From NCBI RefSeq assembly GCF_040371545.1, contig NZ_AP029048.1, forward strand, positions 806,001 through 870,000: DNA of 64,000 nt. Direction: 5' to 3'. Source of the stretch: Synechococcus sp. M16CYN. Lineage in GTDB: Bacteria; Cyanobacteriota; Cyanobacteriia; PCC-6307; Cyanobiaceae. The notes beneath the pieces are model-generated. The model saw only the letters and a program-made list of their open reading frames with translations, was not told the origin of the DNA and did no database searches. Shown here piece by piece: positions 9,283 through 17,980 of this stretch. Positions within the stretch are counted from its first letter, which is position 1. Every line of letters begins with the position of its first letter. A program made the translations under genes and the position numbers.

Positions 9283-9926
9283 CTCACCAAGCGCGGAGCT
9301 GTTTCCAGTAGGGTGATTGCCCGCGATTCAAGTCGGTCGAGTTGCTGACGCAGCTGCTGCTCAATCTCGCGGCGAGCACGTCGTTGTTCCCGCTGAGCTG
9401 TGTCGGCATCATGGCCAGATAGACCCCAAAGACGCCCCAAGAGAGCCCTGTCGTCAGCACCGCCACGAGCTTCGCCATATACTAATTTTTCTGCAGTGAT
9501 GCCTGCTTGCAGAACTCGACTCCAGCGGCGAAGCTCCTCGAGAGGCATACGCACTCTCTCTGGAACGGTGAACTCGGTTGCGCCACTGCTGCGCAGGCCA
9601 ACCTGAATACAAGCCAGGGTTCCTATTAGAACACGCTGAACAGGCAAAGACTCTGTTTCTGCGATCAATAGATGGCCTGCTTCATGCACAGCAATGCGAC
9701 GCAAACGATTTCGCCCGCCCGGAAGCGCTTCCGCCAAAATGTGGCCCCCCATACCCTGCCAGAAGGCAGCATCGATGCTAAACGCAACTAATCCTCCGAG
9801 AATGAATATAACAATCCAGGCAGGCGACAAACCAACAACCGGACCAACCACACCGAGACCCGTGATCCCTGCCACAACCAAGCCGACTCTTAATGGGTTG
9901 GTGGAACCCTGATCTTGTTCTGCCAC
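9279..9926 (-). CDS. Membrane-anchored M41-type metallopeptidase-like protein without ATPase domain
   Basis: The 215-residue protein has two hydrophobic helices at about residues 12-50 and then a soluble domain with HEAGH (about 80-84), the zinc site of FtsH-type M41 peptidases. A downstream acidic motif (EARGGADDRALLGRL, about 153-167) corresponds to the FtsH region supplying the third zinc ligand. No AAA+ module is present, so it cannot unfold substrates as FtsH does. Cyanobacteria and chloroplasts are known to carry such ATPase-less relatives. The retained zinc motif suggests a catalytic metallopeptidase, but substrates are unknown. The start codon is GTG and overlaps the stop of the upstream gene by one base. 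Confidence 0.82.
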   Translation of the reverse strand: MAEQDQGSTNPLRVGLVVAGITGLGVVGPVVGLSPAWIVIFILGGLVAFSIDAAFWQGMGGHILAEALPGGRNRLRRIAVHEAGHLLIAETESLPVQRVLIGTLACIQVGLRSSGATEFTVPERVRMPLEELRRWSRVLQAGITAEKLVYGEARGGADDRALLGRLWGLSGHDADTAQREQRRARREIEQQLRQQLDRLESRAITLLETAPRLVR

Positions 9927-10552
9927 TAGCGACTTTTGCGAGCTGTCACTTGTTTACGAGCCCCCTTAAATCTGCCGCCGCGGCTGGGCATTGGTGCAAT
10001 TACCTCATGGTGCTCGAGGTAGAGCTCTTGACCCTGACGGCGGAGGTCGAGGCTGACAAAATGACGTAGGTGCTTTTGTGAGAGCTCACCTTTGATTGAC
10101 AGTTTGAAAGGCAGAGGACGCTTTCCACCGTGACGGGGTTGTTGCCTCACCTTGACTGCCATCTCACCAGTTTCAGGCTTGGTAAAAATCAACTCCCCAC
10201 GGACTGAGAAATAGTCATCACCTTGTGAATGCGGAAGAGTATCATCGGCAGCATCTTGATTTGGGGCCAAGGTACTTGGCTCCCAGACACCTACAATTTG
10301 CAGATGCAGACGGTCGCTATCGCGACATCGGGGATACACCACCCATAAGTGAGATTGATCCATAGCAAGGTAGCGACGCATCAAGGTTAAAACTCTGCCA
10401 AGCACAACGGCTTCAAGTTCAAGACCATTGCAATCAGTCAGCACGCCACGCGTGAGCTGATCAGGATCTGTCGGGATGTAAATGCCGCGAACAAGACCTA
10501 TAGCCCGGAACTGCAATGGCTCGGTGACTGGAGGAATTGGGTGGGCACGCAT
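9926..10552 (-). CDS. Conserved cyanobacterial protein of unknown function
   Basis: I do not recognise a named domain. From the ATG at 10552 the product is about 208 residues (MRAHPIPPVTEPLQFRAIGL...). It is soluble, has a strongly basic C-terminal tail (GGRFKGARKQVTARKSR) and reads like a folded nucleic-acid or ribosome-associated protein, which is only an impression. A longer reading back to 10651 would overlap the divergent TPR gene and has an implausible N-terminus, so I prefer 10552, leaving 90 bases for a shared promoter. It heads the tight operon with the M41-like gene, larC and the UPF0104 gene. Confidence 0.7.
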   Translation of the reverse strand: MRAHPIPPVTEPLQFRAIGLVRGIYIPTDPDQLTRGVLTDCNGLELEAVVLGRVLTLMRRYLAMDQSHLWVVYPRCRDSDRLHLQIVGVWEPSTLAPNQDAADDTLPHSQGDDYFSVRGELIFTKPETGEMAVKVRQQPRHGGKRPLPFKLSIKGELSQKHLRHFVSLDLRRQGQELYLEHHEVIAPMPSRGGRFKGARKQVTARKSR

Positions 10553-10642
10553 TGGGCTGGTCCGTTCGGAGTTAAAAATCCGCGTGACGACTGTAGCCAG
10601 CTCTTTGCAATCACCCCAGACTGTTCGGGCTGATAAAAGCCC

Positions 10643-11458
10643 ATGACCCACCCAAAACCGATGCTGTTCCTAGGACTTTCTTTAGCCAGCACCGCACTTG
10701 TGGGGTGGGTTGTCGTGGCATCGCTGGCACCGCAAACCTTTGCTCGAGGAGATCGAGCAGCGGTCGATCAGCAGATCAACCTCTTGCTTAAACAACCGCG
10801 GCAACAGAGTGACCTTCCGCTGGAAGTACGTCGAACACTCTTGGAACGCCTTCTAGCTCTTGGAAGATTCCAAGAAGCACAGCTGGTGTTACAACCTTGG
10901 CAAACAGAAAATCCTCGCTCTTTCGGTCTAGCGCTTCTAATGGCCGACCTACGCCGACTTAACGGCGATACTCTTAGAGCTCGTCGCGACCTCACACAGC
11001 TTCTGAGATTGTATCCGGACCATCCTCATGTCCTACAGCTTCTGATTCTAGTGGATGAGAAGGACGGCAAAGGAAAACAAGCAGTGCGGAGATTACAACA
11101 ACGATTCAACGCTCGGACAGCAGGAAAAAGGTTAGAGCTCGGTCTACTGCTTGCTGATGTCAAGCGGCAACGGGGTCTTTCCAAAGCCGCTGCCAATCTT
11201 TATGTCCAGCTTGCTTCAGAATCACCTACGGAAGCTCGTCCTTGGCTAGCCCTCGCTCTACTAAAACAAGACGAAGGAAAAGTTGCAGAGGTTCAAGCTC
11301 TGTTGCAGAAAGCTCGACTTCGACGTTTTGGAGATGGCCAGCCTGATCCTTTGATAGACGATTTGGCTGCAAGTTGGAGTCTCAGAGCGGCTCGCATGCG
11401 ACCGACTCAAAAGTCAGCCCTTGAGGCTGTTGTTGATAAGCCTCAAGGGCTGCATTGA
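10643..11458 (+). CDS. TPR-like protein with N-terminal membrane anchor
   Basis: The 271-residue product has a hydrophobic N-terminal segment (about 7-27) that serves as a signal or anchor, then a helical region of degenerate tetratricopeptide repeats. Paired-helix units such as LLALGRFQEAQLVLQPW (about 69-85), LNGDTLRARRDLTQLLRLYP (about 107-126) and ALLKQDEGKVAEVQALLQKA show the TPR spacing. Such proteins act as scaffolds, here most likely on the periplasmic or thylakoid-lumen side. The partner is unknown. The 3' end overlaps the convergent small secreted-protein gene by 77 bases. The gene is divergent from the unknown gene at 9926-10552. Confidence 0.75.
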   Translation: MTHPKPMLFLGLSLASTALVGWVVVASLAPQTFARGDRAAVDQQINLLLKQPRQQSDLPLEVRRTLLERLLALGRFQEAQLVLQPWQTENPRSFGLALLMADLRRLNGDTLRARRDLTQLLRLYPDHPHVLQLLILVDEKDGKGKQAVRRLQQRFNARTAGKRLELGLLLADVKRQRGLSKAAANLYVQLASESPTEARPWLALALLKQDEGKVAEVQALLQKARLRRFGDGQPDPLIDDLAASWSLRAARMRPTQKSALEAVVDKPQGLH

Positions 11459-11699
11459 TCGCATCCGAAGGAGGTGTAGCGTCATTCATGACACTGAGAC
11501 GTTGAATCCGGTTGATGAGATCGAAGGAGTTGTTCATGTCCGGAAGAGTATTGCCTCTCAATTTTCTGGAATCCGGTTCATAAATCTGACGCCGTTCATG
11601 AGTTTCATGAAAACCATACGTCTGAGCCAAAACTGGGTCGACCATGCCCGATAAAAAGGGGGCGATGGCCGACAGGAACACCATTAGACGACAAGCCAT
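11382..11699 (-). CDS. Small secreted protein of unknown function
   Basis: A 105-residue product with a clear signal peptide: basic MACR start, hydrophobic core (LMVFLSAIAPFL) and a plausible cleavage after PVLAQ near residue 26. The mature part is about 80 residues, polar, without cysteine pairs apart from one near the C-terminus. I do not recognise the family. The C-terminal 25 codons overlap the convergent TPR gene, so one of the two ends could be shorter than called. The clean signal peptide supports a real gene. Confidence 0.6.
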   Translation of the reverse strand: MACRLMVFLSAIAPFLSGMVDPVLAQTYGFHETHERRQIYEPDSRKLRGNTLPDMNNSFDLINRIQRLSVMNDATPPSDAINAALEAYQQQPQGLTFESVACEPL

Positions 11700-11753
11700 A
11701 TGCGTAGGTCAAATTAGGCAAATGCTAGACATCAAACTTATTACCAAACTGTT

Positions 11754-12560
11754 ATGCGTATCGCCACCTGGAATGTGAATTCAGTGCGGTTGCGCCTTGA
11801 CCAGATCTTGGCTTGGCTAGAGTTATCACAGCCGGATTTGCTTTGCTTACAAGAAACTAAAGTAGATGACCCACTATTCCCCTTAAAAGCCTTCGAGACA
11901 AATGGTTGGTGGGCTAGTTTCCACGGGCAAAAGTCATATAATGGCGTTGCTCTGGTGAGCCGCAAGCCACTAAACGATGTGCGATGCGGATTTGCCGGGG
12001 AACTGCCGAAAGATCCGGAGGCTCTGGCACTTGGAGAACAGAAGCGTGTTATTAGTGCCCTTCTGGATGGTATCCGTGTTCTCAATCTTTATGTACCAAA
12101 TGGCTCCAGCTTAAAATCGAATAAGTATCTCTACAAACTTAATTGGCTAGGTTGTCTTAACCGCTACCTCAAGGCTCAAGCGGAGCGTGGCGAGCCTCTT
12201 TGCATGCTGGGAGACTTTAACATTGCTTCAGAGGCAAGGGATATTCATGATCCGCGACAGCTTGGCAAGAGAATTATGGCAAGTGACGCCGAGCGCAACA
12301 TACTAAACCAAGCTATTCTGGATAATGGTTTACAGGACGTTTTTAGGGTATTTGAGTCTGGTGCAGGACATTGGAGCTGGTGGGACTATCGCGCTAGCGC
12401 TTGGGATTGGGATTGTGGTTGGCGGATTGATCACATTTATCTTTGCGAGGAGCTGCTGGGTTTAGCTCGAAGTTGTGTGATCCATAAAAAGGTACGCGGC
12501 AATGACAAACCAAGTGATCATGTACCTGTAAGTGTTGATTTAGACTGGTGGTCTAACTAG
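11754..12560 (+). CDS. xth: Exodeoxyribonuclease III (AP endonuclease)
   Basis: This is an ExoIII/APE-type nuclease that cleaves at abasic sites and trims 3' ends in base excision repair. The N-terminal MRIATWNVNSVRLRL and LLCLQETKVDD (about residues 35-45) carry the metal-binding Asn and Glu. GDFNIA (about 150-155) holds the catalytic Asp/Asn pair. WWDYRASAWDWDCGWRIDHI (about 204-223) and SDHVPV at the C-terminus complete the active site. Length 268 is normal. It is convergent with glcD, with 23 bases between the stops. Confidence 0.96.
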   Translation: MRIATWNVNSVRLRLDQILAWLELSQPDLLCLQETKVDDPLFPLKAFETNGWWASFHGQKSYNGVALVSRKPLNDVRCGFAGELPKDPEALALGEQKRVISALLDGIRVLNLYVPNGSSLKSNKYLYKLNWLGCLNRYLKAQAERGEPLCMLGDFNIASEARDIHDPRQLGKRIMASDAERNILNQAILDNGLQDVFRVFESGAGHWSWWDYRASAWDWDCGWRIDHIYLCEELLGLARSCVIHKKVRGNDKPSDHVPVSVDLDWWSN

Positions 12561-12583
12561 AATGAATGACCTGGCCTTTCAGT

Positions 12584-14047
12584 TTAGAAAAGGTCGACAG
12601 TAGTTTGAAGACTCACAGATCGCTTTACAGATTCTCCGCATGTACGTGGCGTCGGAAGAATTTTACCTGGATTTGCACGGTTATCAGGGTCAAAGGCTCG
12701 CCGCACAAGACTCATGGTATCAAGATCTTCTGGCTCAAACATCCAGTCTAGATAGCAACGCTTGTCTGCGCCGATGCCATGTTCTCCGCTGATACTGCCT
12801 CCCACCGCCACGCATTCTTTAAGAATTGCGGCTCCGAGGTCCTTCACCCGTTGTTCAGCACCGGGTTCCGCTTCTGAGTAAAGGATAAGGGGATGCAAAT
12901 TGCCGTCTCCCGCATGAAACACATTGGCAACAGGCAACCCGTAGTCCTTACTGAGCTGCTCAATCGCAGTCAACACCGATGGGAGTCTACTGCGGGGAAC
13001 GACACCATCCTGAATGTAGTAGGTAGGCGCGACTTTCCCCACCGCTGAAAACGCGGACTTGCGCCCCTTCCACAAAGTAGCGCATTCCGCGGGATCCTCA
13101 GCTCGGCGTAGCCCCCGAGCTCCGGCCTTACGGCAAAGTTGCTCAGTCCTTTGAGCAGAATCCTGAACCTCCGCCTTTTGACCATCAAGCTCGATCAACA
13201 GGACAGCGGCCGCATTTCGCGGATACTCGTCATAACCAAAGAAATCATTGACCGCATTAATGGCGACATTGTCCATGATTTCCATTCCAGCCGGTAATAA
13301 ACCCGCTGCAGTCACAGCTCGCACCGCATCCCCGGCCGATTCCATTGTTTTGAAATCTGCAAGCAGAACGTTAACACATTCTGGGGCCCTGAGCAGTCGC
13401 AGTGTGATCGCAGTCGCAATTCCAAGAGTGCCTTCGCTACCGATAAAAGCACCACGTAAGTCGAGCTCCGGAGATTCAACTAAACCGTTGCCGAGTCTAG
13501 TGACACTTCCATCCGGAAGCACAACTTCCAGACCTAAAACATGATTGGCGGTGACGCCGTACTTAAGGCAGTGCACGCCACCAGAGTTTTCAGCCACATT
13601 ACCGCCGATACTGCAAATTACTTGACTAGAAGGGTCGGGAGCGTAATAAAAGCCGTCGCCAGCAACTGCCCGAGTCACCCAGCTGTTAATCACGCCCGGC
13701 TGCACAGTAACTCGGTGGTTTGCTAAATCTAGAGCGAGAACCTTTCGCATGCGACTGGTGACCACCAGCAGTGCCTCTTGATCTACTAAAGCTCCGCCAG
13801 AAAGGCCGGTACCGCTACCTCGTGCCACGAAAGGAACGCCATGAACATAACAACATCGGAGAACAGCAGCGACTTGATTAGTTGTTTCTGGCAAAACGGC
13901 TAAGGGTGGGCACTGACGCTCAAGCGTTAAGCCGTCACAATCGTAACTCAACAACTCCTGACGCTTAGAAACAACACCTTTAGCAGGGAGTAGATGACGG
14001 AGATCTCTTTCCAGAGCTATCAAGTCGTAAGACACGCTATCCCTCAA
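12584..14047 (-). CDS. glcD: Glycolate oxidase/dehydrogenase FAD-binding subunit
   Basis: The 487-residue protein belongs to the FAD-linked oxidase family (GlcD). It oxidises photorespiratory glycolate to glyoxylate and passes electrons to quinone. The FAD pyrophosphate-binding loop is visible as PFVARGSGTGLSGGAL at about 72-87, with further FAD contacts in SSQVICSIGGNVAENSGGVH at about 140-159. The C-terminal substrate domain contains VFHAGDGNLHPLILY and SGEHGIGADKRCYL, with histidines expected to bind metal or substrate. The iron-sulfur subunit glcF is not in this window. The protein fits the photorespiratory need of an oxygenic phototroph. Confidence 0.94.
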   Translation of the reverse strand: MRDSVSYDLIALERDLRHLLPAKGVVSKRQELLSYDCDGLTLERQCPPLAVLPETTNQVAAVLRCCYVHGVPFVARGSGTGLSGGALVDQEALLVVTSRMRKVLALDLANHRVTVQPGVINSWVTRAVAGDGFYYAPDPSSQVICSIGGNVAENSGGVHCLKYGVTANHVLGLEVVLPDGSVTRLGNGLVESPELDLRGAFIGSEGTLGIATAITLRLLRAPECVNVLLADFKTMESAGDAVRAVTAAGLLPAGMEIMDNVAINAVNDFFGYDEYPRNAAAVLLIELDGQKAEVQDSAQRTEQLCRKAGARGLRRAEDPAECATLWKGRKSAFSAVGKVAPTYYIQDGVVPRSRLPSVLTAIEQLSKDYGLPVANVFHAGDGNLHPLILYSEAEPGAEQRVKDLGAAILKECVAVGGSISGEHGIGADKRCYLDWMFEPEDLDTMSLVRRAFDPDNRANPGKILPTPRTCGESVKRSVSLQTTVDLF

Positions 14048-14173
14048 GATGATTTAAGGTTAGGCCGGTTCTTCTATCCATCTGCCGCAATTGGGACGTG
14101 TGTACAGACGTAACCGGACGATTTTAGGTCAGGATGATGCACGGTTTACACTTGCCTCTTGGCGTCGGTTCCT

Positions 14174-15475
14174 GTGACAACATCTACGTTGAACACCAGC
14201 CGCTCTCAGGCTATTTTCGGCGCAGCGCAGGGCTTGATGCCCGGTGGAGTGAGTTCCCCTGTGCGCGCGTTCCAATCGGTCAGCGGTCACCCGATCGTAT
14301 TTGATCGGGTGAAAGGCTCCTATGCCTGGGATGTTGATGGCAACAAATACATTGATTACATAGGTAGCTGGGGGCCCGCTATCTGCGGCCATGCCCATCC
14401 TGAAGTGATCAACGTCCTTCAAGAAGTAATTGAAAAAGGTACAAGTTTCGGAGCACCTTGTGCTCTTGAGAACACACTGGCGAAGATGGTGATCGATGCT
14501 GTGCCCAGCGTCGAGATGGTGCGCTTCGTGAACAGTGGAACCGAGGCTTGTATGGCTGTTTTACGTCTTATGCGTGCTTATACCGGCCGCGACAAGGTAA
14601 TCAAGTTCGAAGGCTGCTACCACGGTCACGCGGATATGTTTTTGGTAAAGGCTGGTTCCGGCGTAGCGACCCTTGGCCTACCGGATTCACCGGGTGTTCC
14701 GCGTAGCACTACGGCCAACACCCTTACCGCTCCCTACAATGGTCTTGAGGCAGTTAAAGCTTTATTTGCAGAGAATCCAGATGCGATTTCTGGCGTCATT
14801 CTCGAGCCTATTGTTGGCAATGCCGGCTTCATTCAGCCTGAGCCAGGCTTCCTAGAAGGGCTAAGGGAACTAACAAAAGAAAACGGTGCCCTTCTTATTT
14901 TTGACGAGGTGATGACTGGTTTTCGCATTAGCTACGGCGGAGCGCAAGCCCATTTTGGTGTCATACCGGACCTTACGACCATGGGTAAAGTGATAGGAGG
15001 AGGCCTTCCAGTAGGGGCCTACGGAGGTCGCGCCGACATCATGCAAATGGTCTCTCCAGCAGGCCCGATGTATCAAGCAGGAACCTTGAGTGGAAATCCT
15101 CTCGCAATGGCCGCTGGCATCAAAACCCTTGAGTTACTAAAGCAGACCGGTAGTTACGACAAGTTGGCTGCCACAACTGAGAAATTAATAACTGGTATTA
15201 AAGATGCCGCCAAGGAAGTTGGTCTCCCGATCACTGGAGGCAGCGTGAGTGCCATGTTTGGTTTTTTTCTCTGCGAAGGTCCGGTTCGTAATTTTGAAGA
15301 AGCGAAGGCCACTGACTCTGAGCGTTTTGGCAGATTGCACCGTGCCATGCTCGAACGTGGGGTTTATCTTGCGCCATCAGCGTTCGAAGCTGGCTTCACA
15401 TCCTTGGCCCACTCCGATACTGACATTGACGCCACGGTTAGTGCTTTTCGAGAAAGCTTTGCCGAAATCGTTTAG
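14174..15475 (+). CDS. hemL: Glutamate-1-semialdehyde 2,1-aminomutase
   Basis: HemL makes 5-aminolevulinate from glutamate-1-semialdehyde, the committed C5-pathway step for heme and chlorophyll, using PLP. Clear motifs are [13 protein letters not shown] near the N-terminus, [24 protein letters not shown], and the PLP-lysine region [17 protein letters not shown] near residue 270. A TTG at 14159 would give 438 residues. I prefer the GTG at 14174, which gives [12 protein letters not shown], because picocyanobacterial HemL proteins usually start only a few residues before the NTSRS segment. No strong terminator follows directly. Downstream begins a long gene-poor tract. Confidence 0.95.
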   Translation: MTTSTLNTSRSQAIFGAAQGLMPGGVSSPVRAFQSVSGHPIVFDRVKGSYAWDVDGNKYIDYIGSWGPAICGHAHPEVINVLQEVIEKGTSFGAPCALENTLAKMVIDAVPSVEMVRFVNSGTEACMAVLRLMRAYTGRDKVIKFEGCYHGHADMFLVKAGSGVATLGLPDSPGVPRSTTANTLTAPYNGLEAVKALFAENPDAISGVILEPIVGNAGFIQPEPGFLEGLRELTKENGALLIFDEVMTGFRISYGGAQAHFGVIPDLTTMGKVIGGGLPVGAYGGRADIMQMVSPAGPMYQAGTLSGNPLAMAAGIKTLELLKQTGSYDKLAATTEKLITGIKDAAKEVGLPITGGSVSAMFGFFLCEGPVRNFEEAKATDSERFGRLHRAMLERGVYLAPSAFEAGFTSLAHSDTDIDATVSAFRESFAEIV

Positions 15476-16009
15476 TTGTTAGGTTTCTGTTGCTAGCTCC
15501 TTCTCCGCACGAGTGTGCTAAACTAAATTTGCTAGATTGTATCGATAGTGATTGACCAGCTAATAACATTGCATTGAGGATGCGCGGAGATCGCCGCCGC
15601 GAAGTATCCCAAGTAAGTTTATACCCGCGTTCAAGGCAAATCCAAAACGTTAATAGCAGCAGATATGTGCCATGCTTTAGACCTCTCGCTGAGGACTTTA
15701 AACCCAGTTCCTCTTTTCTCGTCACTTGACAGGAAACAAACTAAACGAATTACCAAGTGCTCTTTGATTCTGTGGTTATCGTTTATCACCGGCGGCTACC
15801 GGCTAGTAGAGCAGCTATGTCCCAGTCCAGCGTACACACTAATGTTAAGAGAGCGACTTTCTAATGTGCGCTGTAAGGTCTTCCCTACGAACAGTTCCTG
15901 AGGGGTTAGTGAATCAAGCTAGTTAACTAGGGTAGGAAGTATCAAATCAAATATACCCGCTGTTCATGCGCCCAGCTTCATACTGGTGTTGCTATTTGAC
16001 CGACAATGA

Positions 16010-16041
16010 CTCGTTAATTCTCTTAATCGAGAATTAACGAG
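16010..16041 (+). terminator. Perfect 13-bp hairpin followed by a T run, no gene upstream
   Basis: Bases 16010-16022 (CTCGTTAATTCTC) are the exact reverse complement of 16029-16041, with a six-base loop. GTATTTTTG follows. This is a Rho-independent-terminator-like structure with an AT-rich stem. No intact gene ends just before it on the plus strand, so it may terminate an undetected RNA or belong to a gene lost by decay. Confidence 0.55.
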
Positions 16042-16324
16042 GTATTTTTGACGATTTAAGCATCTGAGTCGAATGGATTACTTTAAATTCAACTTAACTA
16101 TTACTTCATATTTCTGACCTTGGGGATTGTGGAGGTACAGACTAAGGAGATACTAAAATTATAAAATCACGTCATACAATGTCGTCAAATGATGCAAAAA
16201 TCTCTTTCCGATTAAGTACCTATCTACATGGATGACATCAAAATCTAGACGGTTATAAAATTATACGAGAAATCTCATTTAAGAAACTAAACTAATCATC
16301 CTAAATAGCCCGCAGCGGTTCGCC

Positions 16325-16456
16325 GTGATTGATAATCAAGAATCACTTAAAGTACCCTCAACTGTTTGTTTCGGCTGTCTACACCAACAGCAAAACGCTG
16401 CTGCCGAGCGACTCACCTTAGCTGATCAGGCCCACTTCGCTATTGAGACGGATTGA
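16325..16456 (+). CDS. Possible 43-residue ORF or gene fragment
   Basis: A frame from GTG at 16325 to TGA at 16454-16456 encodes 43 residues with a cysteine pair (VCFGCLH) and an Ala-rich helical stretch (NAAAERLTLADQAHFAI). Its base composition is nearer to coding DNA than the flanks. No family is recognised and no clear ribosome-binding site was seen. It may be a small gene or the tail of a lost one. Confidence 0.25.
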   Translation: MIDNQESLKVPSTVCFGCLHQQQNAAAERLTLADQAHFAIETD

Positions 16457-16689
16457 CTCTAGGATAGAGTTGAGTTGGGGACCACACCGTATATTCAACG
16501 GTAAACTCAAGCGTTAACGAGATCTAAACGGTTATGGGGTAGAGAGGCTGAAAAAAGCCTAGAAGGGGTTAAGAAGATATAAAATCAGCTTGAGAGGTGG
16601 CTTTCAAAAAGCAGAAAGCGTTTCAAACACTGCCTTAACCCCCCATAGACTAAGAAAAGCATTAGAAGAAAAGTGAGAGACTAAAAAGC

Positions 16690-17980
16690 AAGATCCAGAT
16701 CAGAGACGAAATAGCGACCTTTGACCAGTTTTTTATCTTACTACCTAAAGACATAAATCAACGAGACAAATTCTTCGAGGAAATATTCATTCCTCGATAC
16801 TTGAAAGAAGGATTCGAGTGGAATATGAAAGTAGGTAAGATTTGATTATGGAAAGAATATTCACAAGAATAGGGCAAAGACTGCGATACTAATCTTGTCC
16901 TCGAATACAAATAAAAACATATTAGGCAGCCTAATGCAAATATATTTTGCCAGATAAAGATATCTTAAAAGCGGAGATTAATAGCTTTTTCAGCTATATC
17001 AAATTATTCAAGAATCAGCGTTCGATTACTGACTTTATAAGTAGATAAATAAGGAAAATATGTAGCAAGTCATCCAAAAGTAAGAGAAGCAGGTTGTGTA
17101 CTTTCTCGGAGAACATTTCAGGAAATTAGTGGTTGAGTTTCTATTATCAACACAAGATCTCTCTACTGGAAAAAGAAAAGATAAAAGAGTTCTAAGATCT
17201 CATCAAGAAGAGAAAATCAAAATGTTATAGTGGAATTAAAAACAGAGGTTAACTACCTATGGCATGTGGCACAGGCAGAATGCTAACTTCTTTATAGGTA
17301 AATAAAAAACTCAAAGCCAAATCAGCGCTAGCTCTTGTATTCTTTCTAAGCCTATTAGCTCAAACCCCAAGAAAATAGGCTGTAATAAGTAAAAGAGATC
17401 TCGATTGGATATACACATGCTCGGGCAAAATAGTAACCACAAAGGATCAAGCTTTTAACGACTGGATCGAGAACACAAATAAATTAGAGGTTGCAGTCAC
17501 AAGTGATTCCGGTGAAATCCAAAAGTTTCTTTCAGAAAATCATAAGGGAACTATCTTCTTTATTTACCAGTCATTGCTATCGGTAATAAAAACACAAGAC
17601 TTGTAGAAAAGCCTTGCTTTCGATATGACATTTGTTGACAAAATACATCGACACGCCGACAAAGCTTTTAAAATATTTCATTCTATTCTTGACGACAAAA
17701 TAATCATAGTAAAGCAAAGATTATCCATGATTGCAGCTCCAAGAATACTCAGGTTTCATATCAAAGAAATACTAAAATGAACGAGATAAAAGTCATATCA
17801 ATTGATGATGAGAAAATATTTGGCGACGTTTTTCATGAACCAAAATTCTCACAAGTAATTGAAGCTAATCTCTTAAGCGACTACCAAGTCTTACTTATTA
17901 GCATTGACGATTATTCAATCAGAGAAAAAGTCGTAAGCAAAAACTGCTTGCCATCAATGATGAGTAGGATTGCAATGTAA
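16690..17980 (+). pseudogene. Decayed SF2 helicase with N-terminal nuclease-like domain (COG4889-like, restriction-type)
   Basis: Consecutive frames together spell the start of a large restriction-type helicase. From 16711 (frame 1) comes TFDQFFILLPKDINQRDKFF and then RYLKEGFEWNMKVGKI-stop-LWKEYSQE-stop-GKDCDTNLVLEYK. This matches the family N-terminus ending in a D-LVLE-K nuclease-like core. About 16960-17140 (another frame) gives KDILKAEINSFFSY. Then come RSHQEEKIK (about 17190-17220) and a Walker A box MACGTGRM (17259 onward, expected ACGTGKT). ALVFFLSLLAQTPRK follows, then FFIYQSLLS, then VDKIHRHAD (17634 onward, motif II), then RLSMIAAPRIL (motif III, expected TATPR). After a frameshift at about 17777 comes ISIDDEKIFGDVFHEPKFSQ...LLSDYQVLLISIDD. 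In-frame stops lie at 16843, 16870, 16912, 17295, 17376 and 17604. The second RecA lobe and everything beyond are missing. I infer a dead defence gene. Confidence 0.85.

Larger units (their letters stand above)
15476..16689. other. Gene-poor tract after hemL
   Basis: About 1.2 kb without a convincing gene. G+C is moderate at first and falls towards the helicase pseudogene. A 78-codon plus frame (15665-15901) and a 95-codon minus frame over the hemL end have no recognisable features. I looked for tmRNA, 6S RNA and RNase P RNA signatures and saw none. A strong inverted repeat (16010-16041) and a 43-codon frame (16325-16456) are listed separately. Confidence 0.5.

Noticed and set aside
15665-15901. 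78-codon plus frame after hemL
   Set aside because: Translation has no periodicity or motif; gap region has other similar chance frames.
15476-16009. tmRNA, 6S RNA or RNase P RNA ending at the hairpin
   Set aside because: None of the conserved tmRNA tag codons, the acceptor-like ends or RNase P core motifs were seen; the identity of any RNA here stays open.
17295-17606. Amber suppression or stop-codon reassignment explaining the TAG codons in the helicase
   Set aside because: TGA and TAA stops and frameshifts also break the same gene (16843, 16912, about 17777), so plain decay is simpler.
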